Below, in pieces: positions 42,497 through 48,479 of a DNA stretch of 64,000 bases. Both the position numbers and the translations under genes were made by a program. The notes under the pieces were generated by a model that saw only the letters and a list, made by a program, of their open reading frames with translations, was not told the DNA's origin and did no database searches. Numbering within the stretch: the stretch's first letter is position 1; every line of letters begins with the position of its first letter. Origin of the DNA: Spongilla lacustris (Eukaryota > Porifera > Demospongiae > Spongillida > Spongillidae); the NCBI GenBank assembly GCA_949361645.1, contig OX442423.1, positions 7,239,967 through 7,303,966 on the forward strand, in the 5' to 3' direction.

Positions 42497-44284
42497 ACAC
42501 CTCATCCTCCTTACCATTCGCCCTAGGTGAAGGAAGCTGTACTGCGTAGATGGAGCCTTGGGGTGAGGCGAGGGCAAAGGTCGTGTGCCTGGCCTCTGAC
42601 ACCCAGGCACCACACCAGCTCACAGGGACGGGGAGCACAGTGCTGGGGAAGATGGCGACCATGTTAGATTCCGCCAAGCCCTCCTGGGAGGCAAAGGCCA
42701 AGATGGAGGGGTGGAGACCTTCCCCCACAGACAGCATGGCAGGGTCCTGTGTCACAAAATGAGGGTAAGGTGTGCAATGAGACCCAGGTGGGGCACACTA
42801 GCCTGTGCCTTTGTGCAAGTGTCCTAAAAATAGATTCCTTATATCAATCAATTAAGACACTGCACTCCCACTTATCCTTAAGGTGATCATACAGTAGGCA
42901 ACATATTGCGTGCAACTCAAATAAATATGAATTTATTGAACTTTTACACATATTCATTTGAGCTGCATGCAACATGTTGCCTAGTGTGTGATGGCCTTTA
43001 TAAAAAACGTTGAAGTTCAAAACACAATGAGGAATACAAATTTGAAGTATGTAACCTTGTTGTCTGCTAATGTTTGATTGTATATGATAAAGTATTATAA
43101 AGCCGAGAGCCAATTAATGACTAGATGCATGACCTAACCTCATACATCAGTCTTTTGTTGTTATGCATGGCCAGGGTGGGTGTGGCCAGGGTGGGTGACA
43201 GAGTAAAGATTGGTCTATATATATATATTATGTGTGTGTGTGTAACTTTAATGACAAACAGCATATTTATGTAGACTTGTTCCTATGGTAACTGCACCTA
43301 ACAGATATGAATGGGGCCCTAGTACCTCAATATGAATCCAACAATACTCCTAAAGGAACAGTAAGAGTAAGTACATATAATCTGGCTACACATTAAGGTT
43401 AGTGAAAGATATTATTGTTATTGCTAGTTAAATTTATTGATAGTTAAGGTTATTGGTAGTTATTGTTACAGTTAGTTAAGGCTTTACTACCAACATGTTG
43501 GCACACCTTGAGAATAGCCTCTGGATGGGGCAGGAGAAGCCTGTGGACAGTGGTTGTCGTGGCGAACATGATGGCCACATCACTCTGCCCCAGCTCTTGT
43601 ATGCAGACCTCAGGCACCAAAGGTCCAGCATCTGTCAGGTCCAACCTCACAGCATGGTGGGCAAGACTGGTATCCAAGGACACTTCCAACAGTTCTAACT
43701 TCAAGTCATAATACCTCCTGAAAATACACAATAGGGTTACATAAACACCACTGTACCACATTTATATAATAGCACTGTGTTCAAGATATAGATAAATATA
43801 TATCCACAAGACACTACAAGCGCACGTTACTGAGCTAGAGGTAGGTGTTGCCTAATGGGAAGCCTCGTATCAGTCTGTTCATGGTCTAGACAAGTCTGAT
43901 TAACGAGCACCATGCGGAGAGCAGGCAAAATGTGATGAGCGTGCCGATGAGCGACCTCATAATCGATGTTGTGTATTCATACAAACAGCTGGCCTAAGAG
44001 CATATCTAATTAAAGTGCACTAACGGTGTTGCTTCGCCTTACTAGTACTATAATTCGATCCGATATCGAACACGTGCAACTCACCAAAGAATTACTCTGT
44101 TCCTACAGGTTGAAGATAGCAGAGCGCTGTCTCTGTAGTGAAAACCACCTGCGCATGGACCAGATTGCCTGCCAAACTCGACAGACGAAGATCTCAACCC
44201 TCGCACGCGTATCTCTCTCCAGTTGAAGCAGATGTTAGAGAAGTACGATGCAGCTGTTTCTCGAAAATACGTCAGCCCCTCCAT
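1314..44284 (-). CDS. NUP160: NUP160, nuclear pore Y-complex scaffold nucleoporin (36 exons plus a candidate last exon)
   Basis: The product is the Nup160 subunit of the Y-shaped (Nup107-160) complex that builds the cytoplasmic and nuclear rings of the nuclear pore. It has an N-terminal beta-propeller followed by a long alpha-helical solenoid. Translated exons match the known family in order, including [119 protein letters not shown] and AELLRLY. The start ATG at 44282-44284 opens an exon resembling the family N-terminus ([19 protein letters not shown]). Exon sum is about 1,380 codons. All junction phases agree except one (exon 30 to 31, off by one base). A family stretch of about 35 residues between the exons at 10418-10544 and 8435-8621 is missing or in an exon I did not find. 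Introns are heavily expanded by repeats. Identity is very secure; individual edges are predictions. Confidence 0.95.
2600..2990. repeat. Copy 1 of an intronic segmental duplication (empty-site copy)
   Basis: This block resembles the split block at about 6385-6450 plus 8057-8375. Shared runs include CACTGTAACAACAAATGAAT, CTTTACACTATAGATGAATA and CACTGATCAGTATTATTCAG. In this copy the two halves are contiguous, so it shows the site before the fold-back element at about 6478-8051 inserted. A run of about 26 G lies at 2849-2874. There is no coding content. Confidence 0.75.
3000..3842. other. Intron stretch without recognisable feature
   Basis: This is AT-rich intron of NUP160 between the duplicated block and the next minisatellite. 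I see no exon, RNA gene or structured repeat here. Confidence 0.5.
3843..4640. repeat. 27-bp minisatellite interrupted by a small transposon
   Basis: The unit is about 27 bp, built from CATCTAAGCCCTTCCTCCAG and ACATAC, with variant units of 22 and 31 bp. The array runs to 4311, is broken by the TIR element at 4312-4600 and resumes for about one and a half units to 4640. Because the unit is mostly a multiple of three, it stays open as a frame with repeated WRKGLDGMY on the minus strand. That is not a gene. Confidence 0.95.
4312..4600. mobile_element. Non-autonomous TIR element with 5-bp target duplication CATCT
   Basis: The termini are CACTGGCGGACGGAGG on the left and, read inward from the right, CACTGGCGGATGCAGG. 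CATCT flanks both sides (4307-4311 and 4601-4605), although the repeat unit carries it only once. Long C/G runs lie near both ends. There is no transposase. It belongs with the elements at 49709-50092 and 53158-54337 by terminus type and duplication length. Confidence 0.85.
4764..6361. mobile_element. Degenerate long fold-back element
   Basis: Outer blocks pair in inverted orientation: AACACGGCTGTTTC near 4776 and GACATTAGG near 4809 pair with CCTAATGTCC and GAAACAGCCGTG near 6333-6360. Inner blocks also pair: GGGGCTTATTTTCTG near 5148 with CAGAAAATAAGCCCC near 5951, and ATCCGCCCGGC near 5067 with GCCGGGCGGG near 6034. No conserved protein was recognised inside. It lies in the large intron between the 8435-8621 and 1823-1951 exons. 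Confidence 0.6.
5803..5841. repeat. Short perfect hairpin
   Basis: CTAGTCTGGGGACC is followed after about 10 bases by its reverse complement GGTCCCCAGACTAG. The stem is about 15 bp and GC-rich. It lies near the middle of the fold-back element. Confidence 0.8.
6478..8051. mobile_element. Fold-back element inserted in copy 2 of the duplication
   Basis: The left arm (about 6478-6617) contains GGAAAATTAAGTA, GTGTACACAGCACAGCC, GGTGTTTGTCAGGGTTA and ACCACCAACGCTGCACTA. The right arm (about 7445-8051) carries the reverse complement of all of these in mirror order. The right arm is itself interrupted by the palindrome at 7513-7978. About 800 bp of unrelated sequence separates the arms. The uninterrupted copy near 2690 shows the target before insertion. 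Confidence 0.8.
7513..7978. mobile_element. Palindromic MITE nested in the fold-back arm
   Basis: Both ends carry GACCCTTTGCA in inverted orientation. The arms pair almost throughout (for example CTGGATCGGCCGAAGGATCA, and the block around CCAACAGTAAG), meeting near 7738. The left arm of the host element has the uninterrupted sequence CTAATTCAAGG, so this element entered at CTAAT/TCAAGG with a 2-3 bp duplication. Confidence 0.88.
8435..14087 (-). CDS. NUP160: NUP160 exons 26-33: C-terminal helical region
   Basis: Exons: 13993-14087 ([17 protein letters not shown]), 13195-13291 ([20 protein letters not shown]), 12399-12504 ([20 protein letters not shown]), 11991-12064 ([16 protein letters not shown]), 11426-11518 ([20 protein letters not shown]), 10921-11034 ([20 protein letters not shown]), 10418-10544 ([20 protein letters not shown]), 8435-8621 ([16 protein letters not shown] then [11 protein letters not shown]). 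The junction between 11426-11518 and 10921-11034 is off by one base with the strongest donor (GTGAGT). Either the weaker donor four bases downstream is used or a tiny exon was missed. Confidence 0.85.
8845..9030. repeat. 28-30-bp minisatellite
   Basis: There are about six copies of GAGGTTAAGGTAACATGGTG followed by ATAACATAAT. The array lies about 220 bp upstream, in transcript terms, of the 8435-8621 exon. Confidence 0.9.
9520..9630. repeat. 23-bp minisatellite
   Basis: There are four to five copies of GACCTGATCTGGTACCCAGA and close variants. From 9631 to 10417 I see intron sequence only. Confidence 0.85.
10556..10594. repeat. (TG)n microsatellite beside a NUP160 acceptor
   Basis: A short TG run sits directly upstream, in transcript terms, of the acceptor at 10544/10545. 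There it reads as CA repeats and forms part of the polypyrimidine context. Confidence 0.9.
11148..11283. repeat. Imperfect (CA)n with ACATACATGTAC interruptions
   Basis: This CA-rich array lies in the intron between the 10921-11034 and 11426-11518 exons. A run of about 24 G follows at 11359-11382. Confidence 0.9.
11560..11945. repeat. 30-bp minisatellite
   Basis: There are about 14 units of CATCACTAGTACTCCATCAC followed by CTCCCCTCCC. Several units are shortened to about 20 bp by loss of CTCCATCACCTCCC. The array fills the intron between the 11426-11518 and 11991-12064 exons. Confidence 0.95.
12099..12336. repeat. (TG)n microsatellite, pure then interrupted
   Basis: About 65 bp of near-pure TG is followed by TG interrupted by GCATG and TATG steps. 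It lies in the 335-bp intron between the 11991-12064 and 12399-12504 exons. Confidence 0.95.
12676..12930. repeat. 15-bp minisatellite
   Basis: There are about 17 copies of ACACAAGGCTCATGT, very homogeneous after 12785. Because the unit is a multiple of three, it reads open in several frames (HVHKA repeats). It is not a gene. Confidence 0.95.
13575..13735. repeat. Three copies of a unit of about 50 bp
   Basis: ACATCTCTGAGG, AAGGTTC and ACATGTACATGTAACTCA recur three times with spacing of about 50 bp. Confidence 0.8.
14099..14247. repeat. (GGGA)n/(GA)n tract and C run
   Basis: A GGGA run passes into about 80 bp of pure GA, followed by a run of about 18 C at 14229-14246. It lies immediately upstream, in transcript terms, of the acceptor of the 13993-14087 exon. 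Confidence 0.95.
14269..14435. mobile_element. Short inverted-repeat MITE
   Basis: AAGGCCAGCATACACGAGGA at the left returns inverted at the right end. Inner stems GCATGCAACT and AGTTGCATGT also pair. Its ends and core resemble the element at 42881-42998, so the two form a small family. Confidence 0.85.
14531..16185. repeat. 32-bp minisatellite of about 1.65 kb
   Basis: There are about 52 units of TCTCTACCCCTCTCCCTCCA followed by TGGCCTTTAATG, with variants TTAAG, TTAAT and CTTCCTCC. The array begins about 45 bases after the donor of the 16229-16404 exon. Variant units recur in the same order about 0.5 kb apart, which indicates a higher-order duplication. Confidence 0.97.
16229..21757 (-). 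CDS. NUP160: NUP160 exons 18-25: central helical region
   Basis: Exons: 21666-21757 ([16 protein letters not shown]), 20516-20679 ([20 protein letters not shown]), 20075-20187 ([20 protein letters not shown]), 19512-19585 ([20 protein letters not shown]), 18693-18875 ([13 protein letters not shown] and the following helices), 18034-18131 ([15 protein letters not shown]), 17210-17348 ([20 protein letters not shown]), 16229-16404 ([16 protein letters not shown]). Phases join throughout. The first of these has two in-frame donors three bases apart (GTGGTGAGG), so a one-residue splice variant is possible. The 18693 donor (GCTG then GTGTGC) was chosen because it is the one that joins in phase to the acceptor before [10 protein letters not shown]. 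Confidence 0.88.
16555..17075. repeat. 28-bp minisatellite
   Basis: There are about 18 units of ATTACCCAGCCCCACCCCTT and variants, alternating CACCCTAAT and TATCCTAAC. It fills the intron between the 16229-16404 and 17210-17348 exons together with three 19-bp TACTGGTCACAAACATCCC units at about 17105-17160. Confidence 0.95.
17665..17828. repeat. 20-22-bp minisatellite
   Basis: There are about seven copies of CATGCCCATGGTTACCAAAC with small variants, in the intron between the 17210-17348 and 18034-18131 exons. Confidence 0.92.
17906..18011. repeat. (CAAA)n microsatellite
   Basis: About 25 copies of CAAA lie 20 bp downstream, in transcript terms, of the donor at 18034. Confidence 0.97.
18213..18536. 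repeat. (TG)n microsatellite
   Basis: About 320 bp of TG with GTGGTG and GCATGC interruptions. The last 90 bp is nearly pure. Confidence 0.97.
18893..19115. repeat. (GGGA)n microsatellite
   Basis: About 200 bp of GGGA starts less than 20 bp upstream, in transcript terms, of the acceptor of the 18693-18875 exon. There it reads as TCCC and probably forms the polypyrimidine tract. Confidence 0.97.
20395..20510. repeat. Short imperfect repeat next to a donor
   Basis: Four to five copies of AACCCCTTCTC-type units (AAGCAACCCCTTCTCTNCCA) lie just downstream, in transcript terms, of the donor of the 20516-20679 exon. Confidence 0.75.
20720..21060. repeat. ACA-rich minisatellite
   Basis: Repeats of ACAACATACAGCACACACA and ACATGGTACACACACACC. 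The array begins about 40 bp upstream, in transcript terms, of the acceptor at 20679. Confidence 0.9.
22081..22153. repeat. (CA)n microsatellite
   Basis: A near-pure CA run of about 73 bp in the intron between the 21666-21757 and 22327-22424 exons. Confidence 0.97.
22327..33278 (-). CDS. NUP160: NUP160 exons 9-17: propeller end and start of helical solenoid
   Basis: Exons: 33172-33278 (EYTLVDFQ then EVWSVWTD), 30927-31011 ([20 protein letters not shown]), 29165-29233 ([20 protein letters not shown]), 28652-28732 ([16 protein letters not shown]), 24368-24472 ([20 protein letters not shown]), 23506-23619 ([16 protein letters not shown]), 23186-23276 ([20 protein letters not shown]), 22494-22555 ([17 protein letters not shown]), 22327-22424 ([16 protein letters not shown]). 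All match the family in order. The donor of the 23506-23619 exon is the least certain. The chosen site keeps phase but adds about 16 residues after LIKK relative to vertebrate proteins. The 4.2-kb intron between the 28652 and 24472 edges holds the 2-kb palindrome. Confidence 0.85.
22612..22855. repeat. Polypyrimidine (CT-rich) tract
   Basis: About 240 bp almost wholly of C and T on the plus strand, as TCCCTCTCTTCTCCCTCCTT-type units. Such tracts can form triplexes. Confidence 0.9.
23355..23422. repeat. (ACATGT)n microsatellite
   Basis: About 10 copies of the self-complementary hexamer ACATGT in tandem. The same hexamer is dispersed throughout the window. Confidence 0.95.
23660..24352. repeat. 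28-bp minisatellite
   Basis: About 24 units of CAATATTACACCCCCTCAAT followed by GGATGCAC. The stretch with ATATAAACCC at about 23720 recurs at about 24013, so about 295 bp was duplicated as a block. The array ends about 15 bp from the donor of the 24368-24472 exon. Confidence 0.95.
24763..24820. repeat. Inverted outlier copies of the 28-bp unit
   Basis: Two units (GGTGCATCCACTGAGGTGGG and GGTACATCCATTGAGGTGG) lie in the opposite orientation to the main array, on the far side of the 24368-24472 exon. Confidence 0.8.
25700..25918 (-). pseudogene. Captured coding fragment, left arm
   Basis: An open stretch encodes [34 protein letters not shown] and [14 protein letters not shown], then stops. 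This is a compact beta-rich looking segment (YD..WW..V.E, then V.F.HP.GPS) of the kind I associate with transposon-linked invertebrate proteins, though I cannot name the family. An almost identical copy lies in the other arm at 26224-26442 on the plus strand. It looks like a gene piece carried by the element rather than a host gene. Confidence 0.45.
26224..26442 (+). pseudogene. Captured coding fragment, right arm
   Basis: This is the mirror copy of the fragment at 25700-25918. It differs by an Asp to Val change in RAYDSRWW (here RAYVSRWW). Near-identity of both copies means recent origin or arm-to-arm gene conversion. Confidence 0.45.
27535..27622. repeat. Short CCTCCTCCCCAT repeat
   Basis: Four copies of a CCTCCTCCCCATGCCCAGTA-type unit. 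From 27072 to 27534 I see only intron. Confidence 0.8.
27770..28003. repeat. GTGTGTGTGGTTTGTGGGTG minisatellite with TG core
   Basis: Seven to eight units of about 27-30 bp flank a pure TG run at 27869-27910. Confidence 0.92.
29353..30880. repeat. 22-bp minisatellite of about 1.5 kb
   Basis: About 69 units of ATGGTACATCTTTATGTGGT followed by CA (or ATATGGTCA). Occasional 23-bp and 26-bp units shift the frame. No stop codon arises in any of the three plus frames, so long spurious frames of 525-553 codons exist. The array starts about 45 bp after the donor of the 30927-31011 exon. Confidence 0.98.
31105..33170. repeat. 13/15-bp minisatellite of about 2 kb
   Basis: About 145 units alternate between AGCACACCCTCAT (13 bp) and AGCACACACCCTCAT (15 bp). 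The array runs right up to the donor of the 33172-33278 exon. Read on the gene strand, the unit contains CTATGAGGGTGTGC, close to the exon end plus donor. Confidence 0.98.
33296..33415. repeat. 17-bp minisatellite
   Basis: About seven copies of GTACCAAGGTTGCCATG, starting 18 bp upstream, in transcript terms, of the acceptor of the 33172-33278 exon. Confidence 0.95.
35474..35720. repeat. 17-bp minisatellite with donor-like units
   Basis: About 14 copies of GGACATGTACCTGCCCC. On the gene strand each unit reads GGGGCAG then GTACATG, which is a good 5' splice-site match. Confidence 0.96.
35783..44284 (-). CDS. NUP160: NUP160 exons 1-8: N-terminal beta-propeller
   Basis: Exons, in transcript order: 44085-44284, 43507-43717, 42515-42746, 41256-41328, 40771-40885, 37988-38069, 36320-36408, 35783-35857. 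Each has an AG acceptor and GT donor on the minus strand, and the phases join: for example TG+G across exons 1/2, G+CT across 3/4 and AG+G across 4/5. The encoded segments follow the family: [16 protein letters not shown] then [49 protein letters not shown] then [56 protein letters not shown]. The assembly gap lies in the intron between exons 3 and 4. Exon 8 is placed to end at the GCG/GTGGGT donor because that keeps phase with the next exon. Confidence 0.88.
35866..35938. repeat. CA-rich repeat upstream of exon 8
   Basis: ACACCCACACACACATCACA-type units abut the acceptor at 35857/35858. Confidence 0.85.
36146..36319. repeat. (CA)n microsatellite touching a splice donor
   Basis: A CA tract whose right end forms the intron start of the 36320-36408 exon: CAG then GTGTGTGTG on the gene strand. 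The donor itself is therefore part of the microsatellite. Confidence 0.93.
36560..37500. other. AT-rich intron stretch
   Basis: About 0.9 kb of AT-rich sequence upstream of exon 7 in transcript terms. I found no exon or repeat here. Two CCTACACGTAGGACG-like short palindromes occur near 36640 and 37350. Confidence 0.5.
37605..37970. repeat. Two adjacent minisatellites (about 31 bp and 26 bp)
   Basis: The first array, 37605-37800, repeats GTGACACCCACTTAGCACCA. The second, 37805-37970, repeats CCCCAGTATACAGGTAGACC. The second array ends about 18 bp from the donor of the 37988-38069 exon. Confidence 0.95.
39030..39745 (+). pseudogene. Decayed DIRS-type retrotransposon fragment (RNase H region)
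   Basis: In shifting plus frames one reads [14 protein letters not shown] near 39080, [15 protein letters not shown] near 39210, [18 protein letters not shown] near 39285 and [17 protein letters not shown] near 39650. These occur in the order found in the RNase H and downstream region of tyrosine-recombinase (DIRS-like) retroelements: a GYGGY strand, a W(F)TDN-like strand, a helix before an LE.xWV segment, then VDW..ENNWW.PP. Frameshifts, stops and G runs show it is dead. It lies within a NUP160 intron, antisense to the gene. Confidence 0.65.
39750..40150. repeat. 18/30-bp minisatellite
   Basis: Units are GGCAGCCCCCTTCTGGCC alone (18 bp) or followed by CCTAGTCTGCTCA (about 30 bp). A block of short units sits between longer ones. 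Confidence 0.95.
40310..40745. repeat. Low-complexity CATTC/ACACTC repeats
   Basis: TCCAGTATTC and CATCCACCCCCC units are followed by ACACTCTACACTACTCTCCA units. Confidence 0.8.
40935..41255. repeat. 20-bp minisatellite carrying 5' splice-site sequence
   Basis: About 16 units of GGTCATCATGCTCACCTAAT. On the gene strand this is ATTAG then GTGAGCATGATGACC. The true exon end and donor at 41256 read ACCATTAG then GTAAGCATGACAACC, so each unit repeats the exon end plus donor. Confidence 0.96.
41863..42062. other. Assembly gap (200 N)
   Basis: An exact run of 200 undetermined bases in the intron between NUP160 exons 3 and 4, flanked by G runs on both sides. The true length is unknown. Confidence 0.99.
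42881..42998. mobile_element. Short inverted-repeat MITE, second copy of family
   Basis: AAGGTGATCATACAGTAGGC at the left pairs with GCCTAGTGTGTGATGGCCTT at the right, with inner CATATTCATTTGAG and GCATGCAAC stems. Ends and core resemble the element at 14269-14435. Confidence 0.8.
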
Positions 44285-45278
44285 ACCGTTCTAAGCATAT
44301 ATATATATAGTAATTGTTATAAGAGCGCGGCTTTTTCGACTGAAACGAACGCATGCGCAAAGGATCGCCTCGTTCGCTTAGACGAGCTATGTCATCGTGT
44401 ACCCTGCAAATTTTTGATAGCCTGCAGAGATTTTGGCATATCTGATACTGACCAGCAGTATTTAATTTCCGTAAACAAATGTGCCGCACACGCATGCAGT
44501 CTGATGTAGGCGGACATGCGTCCATTACGCATTGGCAAACAATGTGAGAATTGTTAAGACGTTATTCAAACCTTGCCAACAAATGCATTTGCTCTATACT
44601 CGGTAACACAATACATGCAAGCGGACTGGCCAGCTGGCATCCTGTTCGTTGACACGCGCAGCGAACAATTAATTCATCTAGCATTATAAAACATACGAGG
44701 TCTACAAATTTGCAGAGTATAACGTTGTCGGTACTCTAACAGGTAGGTACAAATATAGTGCTTATTATATGCATGCATATTAGTATATACTGATTTCTCA
44801 GTTTCGACAGTATGCCACTTTTTAACTTGGTGCATGTTTGCATATGGTCTATATATTAATTTTTATACAAGGCAAGAATACCATTTGTTAACCCTAAATT
44901 AATTTCTCTATAAGCGTTTAAGCTTCTGAATGCAAAATGAGCTAAACAAACTTTGCACATCGCGGTTAATGTTTATCAAACACTAGAGGGAAGTAATATA
45001 TTGGTAACACGCATACCGATATTAGCTGTTTTGTCAGTTGTTGAGAAGGTAAAAATTAGTTCAGTTGACGATATCATTAATTATGTCACACTGAGGCAAT
45101 CCGCAGCTGTGACGTATTTACGGTCTGGGCCGGAGACTAGTTCTCCTACTAGACCCGGCTCTGTATGAAAACTGGTGTGCAAATGCTTGTTACAAGTGTT
45201 ATTTAACTTGTTCTCCGCACACATTATTCAACAATATAAGAAATGTTGCAGACACAAGTATTCACTGCAGAGCCAGGG
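44285..45278. promoter_or_regulatory. Shared upstream region of NUP160 and receptor gene A
   Basis: Just under 1 kb separates the two divergent start codons. On the plus strand a TATAAA at 44685-44690 is followed by a possible non-coding first exon ending at a GTAGGT donor near 44743. A weak acceptor (TTGCAG) lies at about 45251, before the gene A start. These elements are inferred from sequence only. Confidence 0.35.
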
Positions 45279-48200
45279 ATGATCCACCTCTTGGTTCTTA
45301 GCTTCCTTTTCTTGCCATCACTTACACAATGCCGTAAGTCAGTCCATGCATGCATGCATGCATAGTTGCGCATGTTCAATTTTTAACTACCCGACTGCTG
45401 TACAATAAGTATTTGCATTAAGCCAGTAATTGGATTATATTAGTCAGGATAAATACAGCTGATACTGTCTTCTGCCAAGTGGTTGACTGTTGAGTATGTA
45501 TGTGTATGTGTAGATGTCTGTGTACATGTCTGTGTACATGTCTGTGTGCATGTCTGCATGTGTGCATGTCTGTGTACATATGTGCACATGTGGTTTGTTG
45601 CTGAGCTAGTATGTGCGCAGTATAGTTCTTAATTTTTTTATAAATACTTTAATGCTGCTGCTGGAGCCTGTAAACATAATGTGCATAGACCTTGGCTGGC
45701 TCAGCAAACTTAAATGTGCAGTGACTTTTATGCAATTCACTGCATACTTTGCAGAAATTGTCACATCACCATCTAATGAAGTTACACTGCCGGGAGGAAA
45801 TGCCACATTCAACTGTGTGGTCAATGGTGCAGGCTTCTGGACTGTGAACCGCAAAGACCCTTCAACCATTCCTGGATTCGAAGCAACGATTTCAGAGGAT
45901 CAAAATGACAGTGGATCAATTATCACAACGATGAGCCTCAGTGCACAGGGCCTGCTGTCTAACAATGCCTCCCTAGTGCTGTGCAATGGGATCGATTATG
46001 CAGGTCGCATAACTGGCAGCTCAGCCGTTCTAATCATTGCTGGTAGGACTTTTATGGAATAGCTTTAATGTTTAATGGTACAATACCAAGTTAATTTTCA
46101 TATACTGCATAATAATATCATGTGTATATAGAATGAAGTGACTATATTTGTGTGAGGTGTGCAGCATTACAGGGCAATAACTCAGTGAAATGCTGCAAGC
46201 ATTACTTTGCTGTGCCTCTGAGTTAATAATGCACAGCTACCACGTTGAATGACTCGAGATGATTACAAAGAGTGAAGTAGGGGTAGAGAGGAGGGATGGG
46301 GAGGAAGGAGAAGATGTGAGAATGGAGGGTGGAGAGAAATGATAGGCAAAGGAGTGGAGAAGGGATGAAGGGGAGTGGTGAAAGTGTTACAAGGTGGCTT
46401 GCCATCATCAATGCAAAAGCAAACAGGCTGTAAATTAGATATTCAATTTGTGTACTCATGAGTCAGCAGATCTTGTGGATTTGGATTTTTGCTCATGTTC
46501 TTGCTCATGTACTTAAATTTTAATGTGCATGTGCATATTTGATTGTCCATGGTGTGTGTTGTGTGTGTGCATGTGTGTGTGTGGGCATGTATGTGTGTGT
46601 GTGTACAGGACCTCCACTTGCTCCTTATCCCTATTTGGACACTCTCAATTCTACTACACTGCTGCTGTCATGGAATAAGCCCTTCACGTGGCCACAGGTT
46701 GCAGACATACTCAATTATACAGTTACTATGTTTAACAGAAGTGGGCAACTGATGGAATGGATTGTTAAACCATTGTCAAGCAATGGAAGCAACAGCCTCC
46801 TTGTCAGCTCCAGTGAAAGTGTGGCAGCAAAGTGTATGGATCTAATGTTTGTGGTATCCGCTACTAACAGTATTGGTCAAGGCCAGAACTTGTCTGTGTC
46901 TGGAGGGTTTCCAACTGGTAAGTTATTGAAGAGCTAAATGCAGCATTTGTCTCACAATTCTGGTAACTTTATAGGTCAGTTGTGATTTTACTAATTAAGT
47001 AGTTGTGCAAATCAGTTGAATCAATTCATAAAATGGAGTTGTTAGCACTTTATTTATTGTTGAGGCGGTTTTTCACTGAGTAGAATGTAGTACAACTTGG
47101 CGAGCATTTTTGAATGCCTGAAAAATAAGGGGAAATTATTTTGTGACAGTTAAAGATTTATTATGTAAAATATTACGACGTTTACCAGTATCTAAAGTAA
47201 CTACCTACAATGTTGGTGCTTATGTCTGTAGCAGTCCAGTATGGCAATGCTGCCACTGTCCTGGGCTGCTTGACTGCAGCTATATGGTATATGATGTCCT
47301 GTGCATAAGTGTTTAGGTTGTTCGAAACTATTATAGTGAATTAGGTAATTTTTTTGGCCATTTAATATCAATTTATCTTTTAGAGTAATATTGCACACAG
47401 ATAAATAAATGGTTAATAAAGATCGTGAAAAATTCATGTTTAATTAACCACACAGACATAAAGTGGTATAATGGAGATATTCCTGCAATGAACATAGCAT
47501 CACTGCATTACGATACAAAAGGGTTTGTATCTCTTGTCATACAAATTCAAGTAAGTATTACAGTATGTAGTGTGTGAGTGTGTGTGTGTATATGTGCACT
47601 GGTGCATGTAAATAAGTATGTGCATTTGTAAATAGGAAAATAATACAAATTCCAGCTCAATTTAGCTTATGTTCTTATTCTTTTTTTTTTTTCAATAATG
47701 CCAAAATAGAAGAGGTTCTAATGCTCATGCACTTCTCTTCAATAGCCACTTCTAATGTGCTCCTATCAACATGCTAACTTCACACTCAAAGTTACTACTT
47801 CTGATAGGAGTGGTGTACTACTAGCACGGTCTACTGTCGTTCGCTCCTTCAATGGCAGCACACCCTTCCAAATGCAATTAGCCTTTGTGCCCTTGACTAA
47901 GCAGAGAACCTATTGCATTAATCTGCACGTAGTATCAGCCATAGGACTTTCGGAGCTGGAAGTGACTGAAACATTTGGTAAGGTTTCTTTTTCAATATCT
48001 ACTCGACTCGCTGGTACATTAAATAAACTTAATTGCAAATGTTGCATGTCACATTGGTGTAAAGGCAGCATCTAGGTGGGTGAGAAGATAAGGTGTGAGG
48101 GTGTATAGAGGCGGGGTGAGAGAATACGGAGTTCGATGAGCAAAGAGAGAGGGAGAGATAGCAGGAGGAATGCTGGGGAGTGGGAGGGTAGGTTATTTTC

Positions 48201-48479
48201 AGCATTATATGTTACATGCCGGTATGATCAGTCATCATGACAACCATAGTTTTAAATTTCTAACAACATGCAGAACTTCATCAGCCTGATACTACTGTGC
48301 CTAACAATTCAACAACCAGTAGCGGTCTCTCAAACAATGGTAAGTTAAGGTGTTATAGGTGGTCTCTTCACGTGTAACTTATAATTGACTACTTTTTATT
48401 TCTAGCAGGACCGTGCTGGATGTTCATACAACTTCTGGGCGTATTAATTTGGGTGCTGTTGTACAAATCAGTATGCTAG
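45279..48479 (+). CDS. Receptor gene A: Ig-like plus FN3 surface protein with C-terminal hydrophobic tail
   Basis: Seven exons: 45279-45333, 45755-46042, 46609-46917, 47456-47550, 47746-47977, 48274-48339, 48409-48479. They sum to 371 codons plus stop. The signal peptide is MIHLLVLSFLFLPSLTQC. Exon 2 is one Ig-like domain (LPGGNATFNCVVNGAGFWTV, ending SSAVLIIAG). Exon 3 is an FN3 domain (PPLAPYPYLDTLNSTTLLLS, then NYTVTMFN). Exons 4-5 together form another beta module with MCSYQHANFTLKVTT. Exon 6 is a short Asn/Ser/Thr stalk. Exon 7 is a hydrophobic end (QLLGVLIWVLLYKSVC) with almost no tail, so it is a membrane or GPI-type anchor. The upstream in-frame ATG at 45243 is less likely because it would put 12 residues before the signal peptide. 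The last intron ends in TAGCAG, a tandem acceptor. Its close paralogue is gene C. The ligand is unknown. Confidence 0.82.
46043..46608 (+). other. Intron 2 of gene A
   Basis: It contains a purine-rich GGAG/GGGA tract at about 46260-46385 and a short TG run before the acceptor. Nothing else is seen. Confidence 0.6.

Noticed and set aside
45243..45278. Upstream in-frame ATG for gene A
   Set aside because: It would put 12 mostly polar residues before a complete signal peptide, and a possible acceptor (TTGCAG) overlaps it. The ATG at 45279 is preferred.
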